Both the position numbers and the translations under genes were made by a program. A DNA stretch of 64,000 nt from Chlorops oryzae (Eukaryota; Arthropoda; Insecta; Diptera; Chloropidae), in the NCBI GenBank assembly GCA_020466095.1, contig CM035809.1:3052302-3116301 (forward strand). Reading direction: 5' to 3'. Under the pieces are notes generated by a model. The model was given only the letters and a program-made list of their open reading frames with translations, was not told where the DNA came from and ran no database searches. Shown here in pieces: positions 43,801 to 55,121 of the stretch. The first letter of the stretch is position 1, and each line of letters begins with the position of its first letter.

Positions 43801-44219
43801 ATAAATAGCTCAGATAGCGAGTGAGGGAGATCCGGAATAAGCCGAGAAATAATAAAAAACGACAAAGAATTAGTTTGTAAGATATCGTTGCGATTTATTG
43901 GAGGATCTTACGTTTTTGGTAGCGTGGATATTGTCCGCACGAGTTTGTCGTTGGTTGCGTGGCAGTATATTCAGAGAGGGAGATGCGGGATATATATAGA
44001 TGATGATATTTAATTTTGTGAGTAAATTAGACTTGAGAATGATGATAGTGGTTGTAACGTTTAGAACGCGCGATAGCTGTAAGACAACTGAACTGAGATC
44101 AAGACAAAGCTTGGCGCCATGACTTTCGCTTTCAATGCAACATGTTGCGAAAGTCACGGTTGCATCAGGGCCAAGTGTTATACCGAATGAGAGGGGTTAA
44201 TTGGCCGTCCACATTAACA
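43801..44219 (-). repeat. BEL 5' LTR
   Basis: The minus-strand start is TGTTAATGTGGACGG at 44,219. The inner end is set by the PBS at 43,800, so it is about 417 bp with a few bases of uncertainty. It would carry the element promoter. The last 30 bp or so have no counterpart in the 3' LTR. Confidence 0.88.
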
Positions 44220-44475
44220 CTTTGGTTGATTATTTTGTTGTATTAAATATCAAAAATATTAACACTTAACAAAACATTTGTTTGAAATTTTTTGTTATAT
44301 TGAACACCGAAGGTATTTACACTTAACAAACTGTTGTTTGATTGTTTTGTCATATCAAACAATGAAAGTATTAGTACATTAAAAAATATTTTTCTAAAAT
44401 TCTCATTAGCTTTATGCGGACTTACATACAAGAAGAGACAAAATAATCAAGTTTTAGCTCACATATATTTATGAT

Positions 44476-45418
44476 CATATAGAACTATAGCTGCAACTTC
44501 GGCCAAATTTTGGCGCGCTATGGCATGATTTGGTGAAAAAGTTCAACTGTGGTGAGCCACGCCATAAGCCGAGTGTTGTGGTGAACCACGTAATAGTAAG
44601 TGTGGTGCATGTAGGACTGTAGGTCTAACTGTCGACGTCGAAAAGCCTCTGCCGCGATGGGGATATACACCATTAGGCAGGCATAGGAAATTCAACAAAT
44701 TGGGAATATTCACCAAAAAGCTACCAACAAAAACCTTAGGCAGGAATAGGAAATTCAACAAATTCGAGAAATTCACCAGAAAGCTACCAACAACAATACG
44801 GGTAGACGCAAAGTGGCACTATGATGCCACTTGCAAGAAAATTATCAAAGAAACACGGCGTCAGCTCGGTTTTTTATATAGCTTTAAAAGTTATAATTGA
44901 AGCTTTAATAAATATATTACGATATACTTTTGCTTAATGTGCACGAATGTTTTCATTTTGTAATAAATTGACACACATTTTTGACTACTGCTACGAATTT
45001 GATTGTATATAGAATTTAGTATTTTTGCTGAAAAAGTGTGATCAAAAAGTTATGTGGACGGAGTAGGACAAAAAAAACCATTTCTATTTCTCCTTAATAT
45101 TGAGTTTCCTTGATTATTTTTATGTTTTCCAAGCTTTTCATGGCATTTTATGAGTTTGGTAGATATTTTATATGTAATGTACTCGAAAATCTCCCAAAAT
45201 TAAAATTAAAAGTGGCAATGCATTTCACCACAGCAGAGCTAAATATTTCGCTGCCATAGCATGCTTCTCTTTTCCTCATGCTATATGCATATGTTGAAGC
45301 AGCGTAGCTCTAACACATTGCAGGGATTAGGAAGAAGAAGAGTTAGACCTATAGTCCTATATGGTGTGGTGTACCACGTAATAGCTTTTGGCCGAAGTTG
45401 CAGCTATAGTTCTATATG
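44476..45418. mobile_element. hAT-type MITE with CATATAGAACTATAGCTGC ends
   Basis: Inverted ends CATATAGAACTATAGCTGCA (continuing ACTTCGGCCAAA). The 8-bp TSD TTTATGAT is at 44468-44475 and 45419-45426. Copy 1 near 3,785 has the single TTTATGAT empty site. Most of the interior is a second nested MITE. Confidence 0.88.
44608..45363. mobile_element. hAT-type MITE, CATGTAGGA family, copy 2
   Basis: Ends CATGTAGGACTGTAGGTCTA and the inverse ending TAGTCCTATATG, with 8-bp TSD GTGTGGTG (44600-44607 and 45364-45371). It is a sibling of 14,468-15,943 and lacks the inner insertion found there. Confidence 0.88.
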
Positions 45419-47666
45419 TTTATGATGTTATAATGTATAATTACAAAGTGCGACACGATTTTTATAAACAAAAATGTGACAACTGTTTTTGAAAGTGCTC
45501 GGCGAGTATAATAAGTTATTATTAATAATGCTTCATACTCAGTTTCGTCAAGTCAAGTTAAATAGACTTAAAAAAGTGGGGCCAATAATTAAATTGCTCA
45601 CATACCTTCGGCTATATCCCGTAATCCGTTCAATATATTGATTGCCTAAATATCACAATTTATAGCTCTGAACTAATTTAAAATAGTTTTTGTACAAACC
45701 GAAAACCTCTATCTAGTAAGTGCGAATTGCAAAAATACCTAACATTTGACGTGTTTTTTGTCATATTTTATTATGTATGGCTAATAGCTCCCAAGGTAAT
45801 AAAAATTGATTAAAAGTTTTTTGATGCAAATATAGAAAGATTATAACTTAAACAACTTCTTTATATGCACGAACTGCATTCGAGCACTACTTGATACTGT
45901 TTTGCCGCTTCAAAGTTTAACAATTTTTACAAAAAATCGGAATCAAAAACGCAAAATCGTCCTTTGGGTATGCACGAAATTCTTCAACCCAACGCAAATG
46001 GTTCCAAACCATGAAAATAATGTGTAATCAGTGTTTCACTATTTTCTTTTCTGGATAATCTGCCAAGGCAAAAAGGGATTAAGGGAGTTTTGCAACTTGC
46101 AATTTGCACCTACTAGATAGAGTTTTTTGGGTCGGTTTGTACTGAAACTACTTTAAATGAGTTCAGAGCTATAAATTGTGATAGATAGGAAATAAAAATA
46201 TTGAACGGATTACGAGCAGCGTTCCCACCACTCACCAACAAAACCGAGTAAAAGTGAAAATATCGGAGTAGATTAAAAAAAAGAAAGCGTTTGCATCATA
46301 TTAAACAGGCCCAAAAAAAAGTCTTCACACAAAAATTGATTCCAGTATCTTCTTATATATTAATAGGCGAGCACAAAAAGTTTAATGCTTATAACTTTAG
46401 TTATATACTTTCTTTTGAGCTGAAATTTTAACAGATGGTAGATATTATCAAAATCTATTGCGGGAAGTATAAATGGGCTATATCTGACTTCTATATCTAC
46501 TTTTATCGGCGAAAGAGTTTTTCAATAAACACATTTTTGCTCTTTCCGTGCTCTTAATTTTCATGTGAAAATTTCAGCGTTGTTTTTGTTGTTGTGTTCA
46601 TAGCAGAGGTTGCTTTCGTGCTTGGTACCAGTGTTGCCGTTTTGTGTACTTTAGTACGCATTGCGTACTTTTTCAATCACCTGAGTACTTTTCATGTACC
46701 AAATTATTTTTGGTCGATTTGCGTACTATTTCGATCAACTCCGCATTAGAATTGCAGGACTATCGATTGTTAACGGTTAAAATTAGAAACTGGGCGAACG
46801 ATCAGCTCGATTCTGAATACTTCCGGATAATTTTCTTTTTTCGAGAGTAAACTTCATCTTATTTAAATATGTGGGAAGAAAATTGATAAGGTAAAAAATT
46901 GAATGGGTATTTGACCCATAATCATAATTTTTCTTACCCTATCGATTTAAAAAACGAGAATTTTAGTCTCGAGAAATGTAAATTCCCCGGCAAATCGTTC
47001 CCCGGAAATATTCATAATTGGGCTGTATTTCTTGCATTCCTCATTGTTTCTCTTTATGATTTTTCACTGATGTTTAATGTTGCTCGTTAAACCGAGTGCA
47101 GAAAAAAAAATTTATGCCATTTTCCTCGTTATATAAAGTATTCAATAGAGAGAGAGTTTGAATGCTCGTTATATGCGAGCCTCGCTAAATCGAATGCTCG
47201 TTAAATTATTTTTAATAAGTTTATACTCAAAACTAGTCTTTTAGTCTAGGCTTTGACTACAATAAAAAATTCACCTTGTATAAATATATTACCATGATGA
47301 AAAAATTACGTTAGTTTTTGTGATTTTTCTTTACAAAAAAAATATATGTGTGCGTACTTTTTCTATAAAAAAGGTCCGTTTTGTGTACTTTTTGATCAGT
47401 TTTTTTTTTGCAACACTACTTGGTACGTTAAGAGTAAAAGACAAAGAGAATAGAATATCACAAACAGCAGTGCTGCCAACTCCTCAGAAGCAAAATACGC
47501 TAAAACTTAGTGATTTAACATAAAATTTTGAAAACATTTCTTGAGCATTTATTTATTAGAAATTTGGTATGAACGCAACAAAAATAGCTAAGCGCTAAAT
47601 GCGCTAGATCTAAAAAGCGCTAAGTTGGCATCACTGGCTATTTGCTTTCATAGGCTCTCAATGTAT

Positions 47667-48085
47667 GTATGCATTTAAGTATGTCCCAGCCGGAAATTTC
47701 CCGGTGAAACAATCAATGATTTCAGCGTGACATAGAGCCGCGACTCCTCCTGATTATGCACCAACTTTCTAATGAAATTAACACACAAGCGGCATTGGCA
47801 GTCATAAGAGCATATGTCACGAGTTTGTCATCGAAAGTGGAGTAGATCTACTCCGTCGTACCGATACCTCTATCGATGACACTGCCATTGGAGTTGCGAT
47901 GAATAGCATTACCTTTCGATGACACTGCCATTGCAATTGCGATAAAAAGTACCTTCTCTCGATGGCAATGCCATTGCAATTGAGAAGTACTGAAATTTTC
48001 CCCTTGATATTCATGGTGAAAAAATTAATGAATTTGTCCTTTATGAGAATTTTTCCGGCCGGGATTGACATACTTAAATGCATAC
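47667..48085. repeat. Small TIR element, undisrupted copy
   Basis: GTATGCATTTAAGTATGTC ends 419 bp apart. It is the uninterrupted version of 14,132-16,034. Confidence 0.65.
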
Positions 48086-48632
48086 CAGTGTTGGAAAATG
48101 AAAATTTTAGTGTGTACCTAAAATGATCCATAAATTGTACCTAAATATAGTAAAGTGTACCTAATATACCCAGCCGGAATTTTTCTCATAAATGACAAAT
48201 AATATACCCAGCCGGAATTTTTCTCATAAATGGTAAATTCATTCATGTTTTCACCGAAGACATCAAGGGGAATATTTGAGTACTTCTCAAATCTGATGAC
48301 ATGGTCATTTAAAGGAGATGTTATTCATACCAATTCTAATGGCAATGTCATCGAGAGAAGGTGTTATTCACTCCCGAACGATGACATTGTCTTGCAAAAC
48401 GAGAGGTACCTACTGATACGATGGAGTAATCTATTCCAATTTCGATGACCAACCCGTGACATATATTCTTATGACGGCCAATGCCGCTTCTGTCTAAATT
48501 TAATCAAAATATTGCAATAGAATCAGGAATAGTCGCGGATAACCACAGCAGAGCTTTCAACATTTCATTCACTAACAAAATTTCTTCCTCTTGAAATTGT
48601 ACCTAAAATGGACAAATTGTACCTAATGTACC
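48086..48632. repeat. Diverged relatives of the small TIR element
   Basis: TATACCCAGCCGGAATTTTT plus CTCATAAATG occurs twice in tandem (about 48,168-48,237). It is followed by an inverted, diverged copy of the element interior (GATGACATTGTC, CCCGTGACATAT, ATGACGGCCAATGCCGC) to about 48,540. No gene. Confidence 0.5.
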
Positions 48633-49130
48633 TGTTTGTTCTTTAAAGGATGAAGGTCACGTACCTGTTTCTCGCTGGGCTCGCAGATGTTGAATTGGGG
48701 CCTTTTGGTGGATTGCGCGGCGCGAATATGATTTTTGGTTGGGTTTTTTTGTGTGGAATTTTCCCTTTTTTTTGTTTCTTATTTCACTAATTTTTCTTCT
48801 TCTTAGCTCACTAATTTTTCTTCTTTTAATTTTCCTTGTTTAAAGATTTTTCAATTCAATTGACTTCACCCTTTTTTTTTGTTTTTTTTTTTCTTTTTTT
48901 TTTTTTATTCAAAATTTTATTAATTAAACTCACTGTTTTTCTTTCTTATTTCTCGGTCGTTCTTTAATATTTTTTTGTTCTGTTTTTTGTTTAAAGGAAT
49001 TTGGATTTTTGTTTTGTTTTAATTATTTTTTTTTTTTGATTGGGGGCGATGATGCGCGCACGAACTTTTTTGGCGAGACTACTTATGCGATTTTTTAACT
49101 TTTTTTTTCTCGTTCGACGTTCGGACTAAG
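48633..49130 (-). repeat. 3' LTR of the second BEL/Pao element
   Basis: Very T-rich on the plus strand. The inner boundary near 49,130 is a guess, because the partner LTR is cut by the gap and no clear PPT was seen. Confidence 0.6.
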
Positions 49131-49619
49131 AATTTTGATTGAATTTGGGGTCGCGTGTTTCGTTGGCGCCGTCCACTAAACGAGTGCCTTTTTGTCGATC
49201 GAAAAGCAGCTTTCGCTCGAACTCGAACTTCAAAGAGGCAAAAGGAGAGAAAAAGGAAGCGATAATAGAAGAATTACTTCGCCGTGCTCTAAGGGCCCGG
49301 CTACGACGCGGCGGCGAAGAACGAACATACTGCCCGCCTTGCGCTACGCAACCATATTTTTTCTCCCTTATCTTTCCCTCTGCCGCAGAAATTCGTAGAA
49401 TTCGCGCAGGGTTTCTCTCACTTGGTCGGCGCCGGTTGGAGCTGGAGCGGCGATGTTGTCGCTCCCGGGATTGGAGGCGTCCGATCCCGATAGATGATTG
49501 ATCGAGGCGGCGTTTTCCTGGATCCCATTGCCGAAATCGGCGACACCGACCCAGCCTGTGCACTTGGGCGCGCACCACGTAGACCGACGATCTTTCCATG
49601 CTACGAGTCTTTGTAGATG

Positions 49620-51240
49620 TACTTTCCGGCTGCATTACGGCATGGTGAGGGTGATGGAACGAAAAGAAATGATTTTCTCGTATAATTGCAAAATCAGGGC
49701 GTGGCCCATATGATCGGAGGCGATGTATTCAGACAGAACAGAACTATAGGCGTGGCGCACAAATGGCTGCTTTGCGAGCCTTGTCTCCAGGCTCCTATAC
49801 TGCATCAGCGCTCCAAATCGGGACGAGCCCAAGCGAAGAGCGGCTCTGAAAAATTTATCCTTAAATGGTAGGTGCACGACGTATCTACCATCCGAATTTC
49901 TAATAGTGGTTCGGGAATAAATTTCTTCAGTGTATGTGGCCTCTGGAAGAGGAGGAGGGGAGGTCATAATTTCTTCCTGCTCCCGTAATGATTTGAGCGA
50001 CTCGTGGAGTGACTCTTGGGGGTCTCCGGAGGAGACCTGCGTCGTAAACGCGCCGGTGGTTTCGCTGGCGATGGGCCCACTCAAATACCAACCGAAGACG
50101 GAATTTTGGGCAATTAGGCTTCCTCTGACATTCATCTTGACGCCCGGCCGCAGTAGTTTTGGCATGATATCAGACCGATGACCATATCGATGCGGGCTGG
50201 ATTCATAAAACGGGGATAGGCGAGCTCCAACGATGAGATCTCGTGGGGATCCAAATTGGAGACCCTTTTGGCTGGAAGCCAATTGGTCAATTTCGGCAAC
50301 ACCACGGCGTCGATTTCCTCCTCGAACGAAGAACGAGGCGATGCGAGCGTGATGATGCATTCCTTTTTCGCGATGTGGGTGCATTGGCCACCCATGCCAG
50401 ATACGTTGCAGATTTTGTGGATCGGTGGCAAATTCAACGGCAGCTGCATTCGTTCGGTCAAAAATGTCCTCTGCGAACCTTGATCTAAAAGCGCCCGGAC
50501 AACGAATCGTTCTCCATTATGTAAAATTTGTGCGAAGGCCGTTGGCAAAAGCACCTGTGTTAGGCCGATGGAGACGTGCGTGTGTGCCTGTGAGGTGGAG
50601 GGGATGCTCACGGAGCTCGAAGCCTCTGGTGGCGCATGGAAATGCGGCGGTTGGCTCGTCGGAGACGGGCCCATCTCTGGAGGAGATGTCAAAGAGGGGG
50701 TAGAAACTTTCGTGTCCGGTGTTGCAGCCGCGCTCGTAAAAGGCAACAAAGTGTGATGTCGTTGTTGGCACTTCGTACAGTTAAAGTTGGTAGAACATTT
50801 TGATTCTTGATCACAAAGAGCGAGACAGTTGGGGCAACGCTGGGGTTGTACTTTGATAAAATTATTAGATGGAGGCGCCGGAGAGAACTGTGGAGGCTCG
50901 TGTGTGCTGGAGAGCGGTGGACGATTTCGAACGTGGATCTTTAGCATGTCCCTAAGTCGTGCTCGAGCTATTATTTTGAGATCACGACATTCGTTGTAGG
51001 TCACCTGAGCGCGCGCAGTAGCCTCGGCAGACCATTCCTCATGGAAGCGAGCAGCGCTGTAAGCGTTATGAGCGCTTTCCCAATAAGAAATAATGTCTTC
51101 GTCTTCAACTTCTATGAGTGATTGCGTTTGTTTCAAGGGTCGGAGTGTATAACCATGTCGCAGAAGCTCTTAAGTTGCTCCACGGCATCATTAAATTGAA
51201 AGTCGAAGGACATGTTGATAGCTTTGATAAAATGGTATCG
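49620..51240 (-). pseudogene. gag end, protease and start of pol of the second BEL/Pao element
   Basis: Three minus-strand frames are involved. 51,240-51,133 has the gag start (YHFIKAINMSFDFQFNDAVEQ). 51,136-50,132 has the gag middle, knuckles CPNCLALCDQESKCSTNFNC and CTKCQQRHHTLL, and protease ALLDQGSQRTFL. 50,384-49,620 has the protease-RT linker (GSLIAQNSVFGWYLSGP, SDGRYVVHLPFKD) and the RT entry PHHAVMQPESTSTKTR, where it stops. At least two frameshifts occur. The rest of pol is deleted, and what follows down to 49,130 fits no pol domain I recognise. Confidence 0.82.
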
Positions 51241-51290
51241 CAAATCAGGTGCAGCGCTTCCGGAATAAAGATGAAAAATGTCGAATAATA

Positions 51291-52564
51291 TTAGGTGTAG
51301 TAAAAAGAAATCCATTATTTTTCCAATAGATGGCGTTATTTATCTGCATCCCGTTGTATAAGTCCGATCGTGTTCCGCTAGGGGGGCATTGAAGATGACA
51401 GTTCCTACTAAAAAGCTTTTTTGACACTTTTTGATTGATTGATTCAGTTTTGTTTGAGAGCTTGTCAAAGATGGACATCAGCAAAGAAAAATTCGATACA
51501 TTTTACAGTTTTTTTCTAAGGGAGAAAACGCAACCAGGCGGCTGAAAAATGTGAATAGCGTTTATGGACCTGATACTGTAACAGCCAATCATGGCAATTT
51601 TGGTTTCGTCGATTCCGTTCCGGTAACTTCGATGTCAAGGATGCACCACGCACTGGAAGGCCAATTGTCGAAAATGTCGATAAAATCATGGAAATTATCG
51701 AGTCCGACCGTCATGTTAGCACTGTTTCGATTGCAAAAGAGTAAAGATTGCACAAAAAACCGTTTGGAACCATTTGAATAAGGCTGGATACACAAAGAAG
51801 CTCGATGTATGGGTGCCACACGAGTTAAACGCAAAAAAACCTCATAGACCGAATTTCCATCTGCGAATCGCTGCTGAACCGCAACAAAATCGACCCATTT
51901 CTGAAGCGGTTGGTGACTGGTGATGAAAAGTGGGTCACTTACGACAACGTCAAGCGAAAACGGTCGTGGTCGAAACACGGTGACCGGCGGAAACGGTGGC
52001 CAAGCCAGGATTGACGGCCAGGAAGGTTTTGCTGTGTGTTTGGTGGGATTGGCAGGGAATTATCTACTATGAGCTGCTCCCATACGGCAAAACTCTTAAC
52101 TCGGAACTCTACTGTCAACAATTGGACCGTCTGAAGGAAGCAATCGCCCATAAGCGGCCAGCTTTGGCCAATGGAGAGGAATTGTGTTCCATCAGGACAA
52201 CGCCAGGCCACACAATCGATAGTGACTCGCCAGAAGCTCCGGGGTTTGGTTGGGAGGTTCTTCTGCATCCACCTTATAGTCCGGACCAGGCACCAAGTGA
52301 TTACCATCTGTTCCTGTCCATGGCGAACAATTTTGCTGGTGAAACATTCGCTTCAAGAGAGGCTTCTGAAATTCGACTGTCTCAATTTTTTGCTAATAGG
52401 AACGAGGGCTTCTATGAGAGAGGCATAATGAAATTACCTTTAAAATGGCAACAAGTTATCGAACAAAACGGCGCATATTTGACCTAAATCGGGTCATTCT
52501 AACTATCTTAAATAAAGCCCTCAATTTAATGCAAAAATAATGGATTTCTTTTTACTACACCTAA
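51291..52564 (+). mobile_element. mariner element, full length
   Basis: TIRs TTAGGTGTAGTAAAAAGAAA (continuing TCCATTATTTTT) lie at both ends and TA flanks both sides (51289-51290, 52565-52566). The 1,274-bp length is typical. It is inserted in the gag of the second BEL/Pao element. Confidence 0.93.
51471..52486 (+). pseudogene. mariner transposase, frameshifted
   Basis: Pieces in several frames include MDISKEK at the start, VNSVYGPDTVTANH, then TGDEKWVTYDN (first D), a QDNARPH-type segment (second D) and YSPDQAPSDYHLF (third D of the DD34D triad), ending LKWQQVIEQNGAYLT. Frames change several times between 51,500 and 52,250, so it is inactive. The relative at 54.5-54.9 kb is intact over the same N-terminal part. 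Confidence 0.9.
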
Positions 52565-53099
52565 TATCTCAGCACAATTAACGAATATAGTCGCCCACGC
52601 GTAAATTTAATTTCATTAAATGCAGAAATTTTCGATGACAACACAAAATTAAATAGTGGCACAACCGTGGTCAGGTGCGGAAAAAACCGGTCGTAGGGTA
52701 AAACGAGGCTTGACGTCGGATGAGCGCCGCAAAATCAGACGCAATCAAACGTAGGTATTGCTGCCTTGGTAGCGAATCGTTATTAATTCCTGTACTGCAA
52801 TATAAATGTATGTTGAGGAGAAAATCGTAGCAATATAGTGGGACCGATGCCGACGGTAGCGCACTTCCAGTTCCAGCCTTTTATTTTCGCAACACCCCCA
52901 CAAGATTTTGCAACCCCAAATTCAATATTAAAATATCCGGATGAATTAATAAATTTATTAAAATCAATTTCCAATCTTTCAAAATATCAGTAAAAATCAG
53001 CAATTCCAATTTAAGAAATTGCAATACGCCAAGAGACAAATTCAAATGATTTTTTTTTCTAATGTTTGCCCACTGTCGCAGAATTTCATGCACGCTGGC
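52565..53099 (-). other. gag/leader side of the second BEL/Pao element
   Basis: Non-coding or heavily decayed. I could not trace the gag N-terminus across the mariner. Nothing else is seen. Confidence 0.35.
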
Positions 53100-53102
53100 T
53101 AA

Positions 53103-53403
53103 GGGGTCGTCCATATATTACGTCATCATACAGGCGGGTGGAGGGGGTCTCGCGAATGATGACGCTTTGATGAGGGGGAGGGGGTCAATCCGCAATGATC
53201 ACGTCATCATCTCTATCTTATAAAAAACACTATTAAACTAATTTTGAAGAAATTAATTTTATTTACTTGTGAAATAATAAAGAGCTCAAAGATGATGTCA
53301 AACAAGGGGGGGAGGGGGTTCTGGTCGATGACGATTGATGATAAGGGGGAGGAGGGGGTCTAAAATGGTCAAAATCATGCTGACGTAATATATGGACGGC
53401 CCC
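53103..53403. mobile_element. MITE with GGGGTCGTCCATATATTACG ends
   Basis: Left GGGGTCGTCCATATATTACG and right CGTAATATATGGACGGCCCC are inverted. TAA flanks both sides (53100-53102 and 53404-53406). G-rich GAGGGGGAGGGGGTC motifs are repeated inside. Superfamily not assigned. Confidence 0.75.
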
Positions 53404-53406
53404 TAA

Positions 53407-54100
53407 GCCAATTTCTCATACGCACGGGCAGAGCACAGACTGCGCGTAAGCAGCGCACAAGCAGCAGAGGAAAAGTGAGACTTTCAATAGCGATCGACAG
53501 AACGACCGAACGACCGAGCTTCAAAGCGACGCTTTCAGTTGCCTTGTCACTGCGGCGAAAAGCGTAAAAAACGAGAGATTGTGCGTGTGTGTGGTTGCAG
53601 GCGAACCGCGATTCCAATAGCTGTGGCAAGTTCGGCCGCACAAATTCCAGTCGATCACGTTTGATGTTCGATGCGACACACTGCGTGGCAGCTGACCCGC
53701 TCAACAATTGTCCCGTACGAAGTTGGAATAGCAGTACAGGCGCTATTGCAAAGCAAAGCAATGAAACAAAAAAAAGGAAAAAAACCGCAAGGCCTTGATG
53801 CTGGCTGTGTTCGTTCGCAAAAAAAAGGGAACGAGAAATCTAACGCTGCTGGCAGACCCGTTATATGGCTGTTGGTCGGCGATATTCGTTGTGCACAAAA
53901 ACCACCACCAAAGGCGACACGGGTGTGCGAGCGAGATAGGTGATACGAATATGAAGAGAAAGGATGAGTCGAAACGGTGCTGTGTGTCACGTGCCTGGAT
54001 CGTGCTGCCCTGACCTTTCTGAAGGGCAAATAGCAGTAAAGGGTGACCACACGTGGCCTACTTCCTCGCAAGGGTTGGTCCTCCAGAACCTGTTTCCAGG
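53407..54100 (-). other. Leader of the second BEL/Pao element
   Basis: GC-richer, with short ORFs on both strands that carry no domain. It lies between the PBS and the decayed gag. I treat it as untranslated leader. Confidence 0.45.
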
Positions 54101-54118
54101 CTCCTGGCAGGATCGCCA
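54101..54118 (-). promoter_or_regulatory. Primer-binding site, probably tRNA-Arg type
   Basis: TGGCGATCCTGCCAGGAG on the minus strand begins two bases after the LTR. Its complement, CTCCTGGCAGGATCG plus CCA, looks like the 3' end of an insect tRNA-Arg. Confidence 0.65.
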
Positions 54119-54120
54119 AA

Positions 54121-54440
54121 TGTTTGTTCTTTAGAGGATGAAGGTCACGTACCTGTTTCTCGCTGGGCTCGCAGATGTTGAATTGGGGCCTTTTGGTGGA
54201 TTGCGCGGCGCGAAATGATTTTTGGTTGGGTTTTTTTGTGTGGAATTTTCCCTTTTTTTTGTTTCTTATTTCACTAATTTTTCTTCTTCTTAGCTCACTA
54301 ATTTTTTCTTCTTTTAATTTTCCTTGTTTAAAGATTTTTCAATTCAATTGACTTCACCCTTTTTTTTTTTTTTTTTTTTTCTTTTTTTTTTTTTTATTCA
54401 AAATTTTATTAATTAAAACTCACTGTTTTTCTTTCTTATT
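54121..54440 (-). repeat. 5' LTR of the second BEL/Pao element (partial)
   Basis: 320 bp match 48,633-48,960 with few differences, then the sequence enters the N run. Confidence 0.85.
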
Positions 54441-54540
54441 NNNNNNNNNNNNNNNNNNNNNNNNNNNNNNNNNNNNNNNNNNNNNNNNNNNNNNNNNNNN
54501 NNNNNNNNNNNNNNNNNNNNNNNNNNNNNNNNNNNNNNNN
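54441..54540. other. Assembly gap (100 N), real length larger
   Basis: The left flank is inside an LTR and the right flank is mid-transposase of a mariner. At least about 700 bp of mariner and the rest of the LTR are missing if both are complete. Confidence 0.7.
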
Positions 54541-54937
54541 GATGGAAAATCGGTCTATGAGGTTTTTTTTGCGTTAACTCGTGTGGCACCCATACATCGA
54601 GCTTCTTTGTGTATCCAGCCTTATTCAAATGGTTCCAAACGGTTTTTTGTGCAATCTTTAGCTCTTTTGCAATCGAAACAGTGCTAACATGACGCTCGGA
54701 CTCGATAATTTCCATGATTTTATCGACATTTTCGACAATTGGCCTTCCAGTGCGTGGTGCATCCTTGACATCGAAGTTACCGGAACGGAATCGACGAAAC
54801 CAAAATTGCGCATGATTGGCTGTTACAGTATCAGGTCCATAAACGCTATTCACATTTTCAGCCGCCTGGCTTGCGTTTTCTCCCTTATCGAAGAAAAACT
54901 GTAAAATGTAGCGAATTTTCTCTTTGCTGATGTCCAT
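54541..54937 (-). CDS. mariner transposase N-terminal part
   Basis: Open from the Met at 54,937 (MDISKEKIRYILQFFFDKGE) for about 132 codons to the gap. It has the paired helix-turn-helix DNA-binding region (NASQAAENVNSVYG, FRRFRSGNFDVKDAPRTGRP, VSIAKELKIAQKTVWNHL) and the WVPHEL linker that precedes the catalytic core in mariners. The DD34D core would lie in the gap. It has no break in this stretch, unlike the copy at 51.5 kb. Confidence 0.85.
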
Positions 54938-55121
54938 CTTTGACAAGCTCTCAAACAAAACTGAATCAATCAATCAAAAAAGTGTCAAAAAAGCTTTTTT
55001 AGTAGGAACTGTCATCTTTCTAATGCCCCCTAGCGGAACACGATCGGACTTATACAACGCGAGATGCAGATAAATAACGCCATCTATTGGAAAAATAATG
55101 GATTTTTTTTACTACACCTAA
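54541..55121 (-). mobile_element. mariner, second copy, cut by the gap
   Basis: The TIR end CTACACCTAA is at 55,121 and the 5' UTR matches the other copy closely. The flanking TA is not intact (ATTATA). Confidence 0.85.

Larger units (their letters stand above)
35920..44219 (-). mobile_element. Complete BEL/Pao LTR retrotransposon with an extra ORF
   Basis: In minus-strand order: 5' LTR (about 43,801-44,219), tRNA-Tyr PBS, leader of about 900 bp, gag, pol, ORF3, PPT, 3' LTR (35,920-36,308). gag and pol show no internal stop. The 3' LTR lacks the last 30 bp or so of U5 and abuts viral DNA. The 5' side is inserted in the long repeat: its flank CTTTGGTTG continues as in copy 1 at 3,538. Nearly identical LTRs suggest a fairly recent insertion. 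Confidence 0.93.
44220..48085 (+). repeat. Long repeat block, copy 2
   Basis: Aligned with copy 1 from 3,538 onward. It lacks the LINE, the TAA element and the CATGTAGGA insertion at 14.5 kb, so it preserves their empty sites. It has its own nested hAT pair at 44,476-45,418. It begins exactly at the BEL 5' LTR boundary and ends at the small TIR element (48,085). Confidence 0.8.
48633..54440 (-). mobile_element. Second BEL/Pao element, internally deleted, carrying a mariner
   Basis: LTR-like repeats at 48,633 and 54,121 start identically (TGTTTGTTCTTTA(A/G)AGGATG) and match for at least 320 bp. The minus-strand order is 5' LTR, PBS, leader, gag, mariner insertion, gag-protease-pol start, then a jump to the 3' end and LTR. 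Most of RT, RNase H and integrase are missing, so it is non-autonomous. Its PBS and coding sequence differ from the element at 36-44 kb. The 5' LTR runs into the assembly gap. Confidence 0.8.

Noticed and set aside
49126..49635. 169-codon basic ORF after the pol remnant
   Set aside because: Only its first residues match pol entry. The rest is Arg-rich out-of-frame translation of GC-richer retrotransposon 3' sequence.
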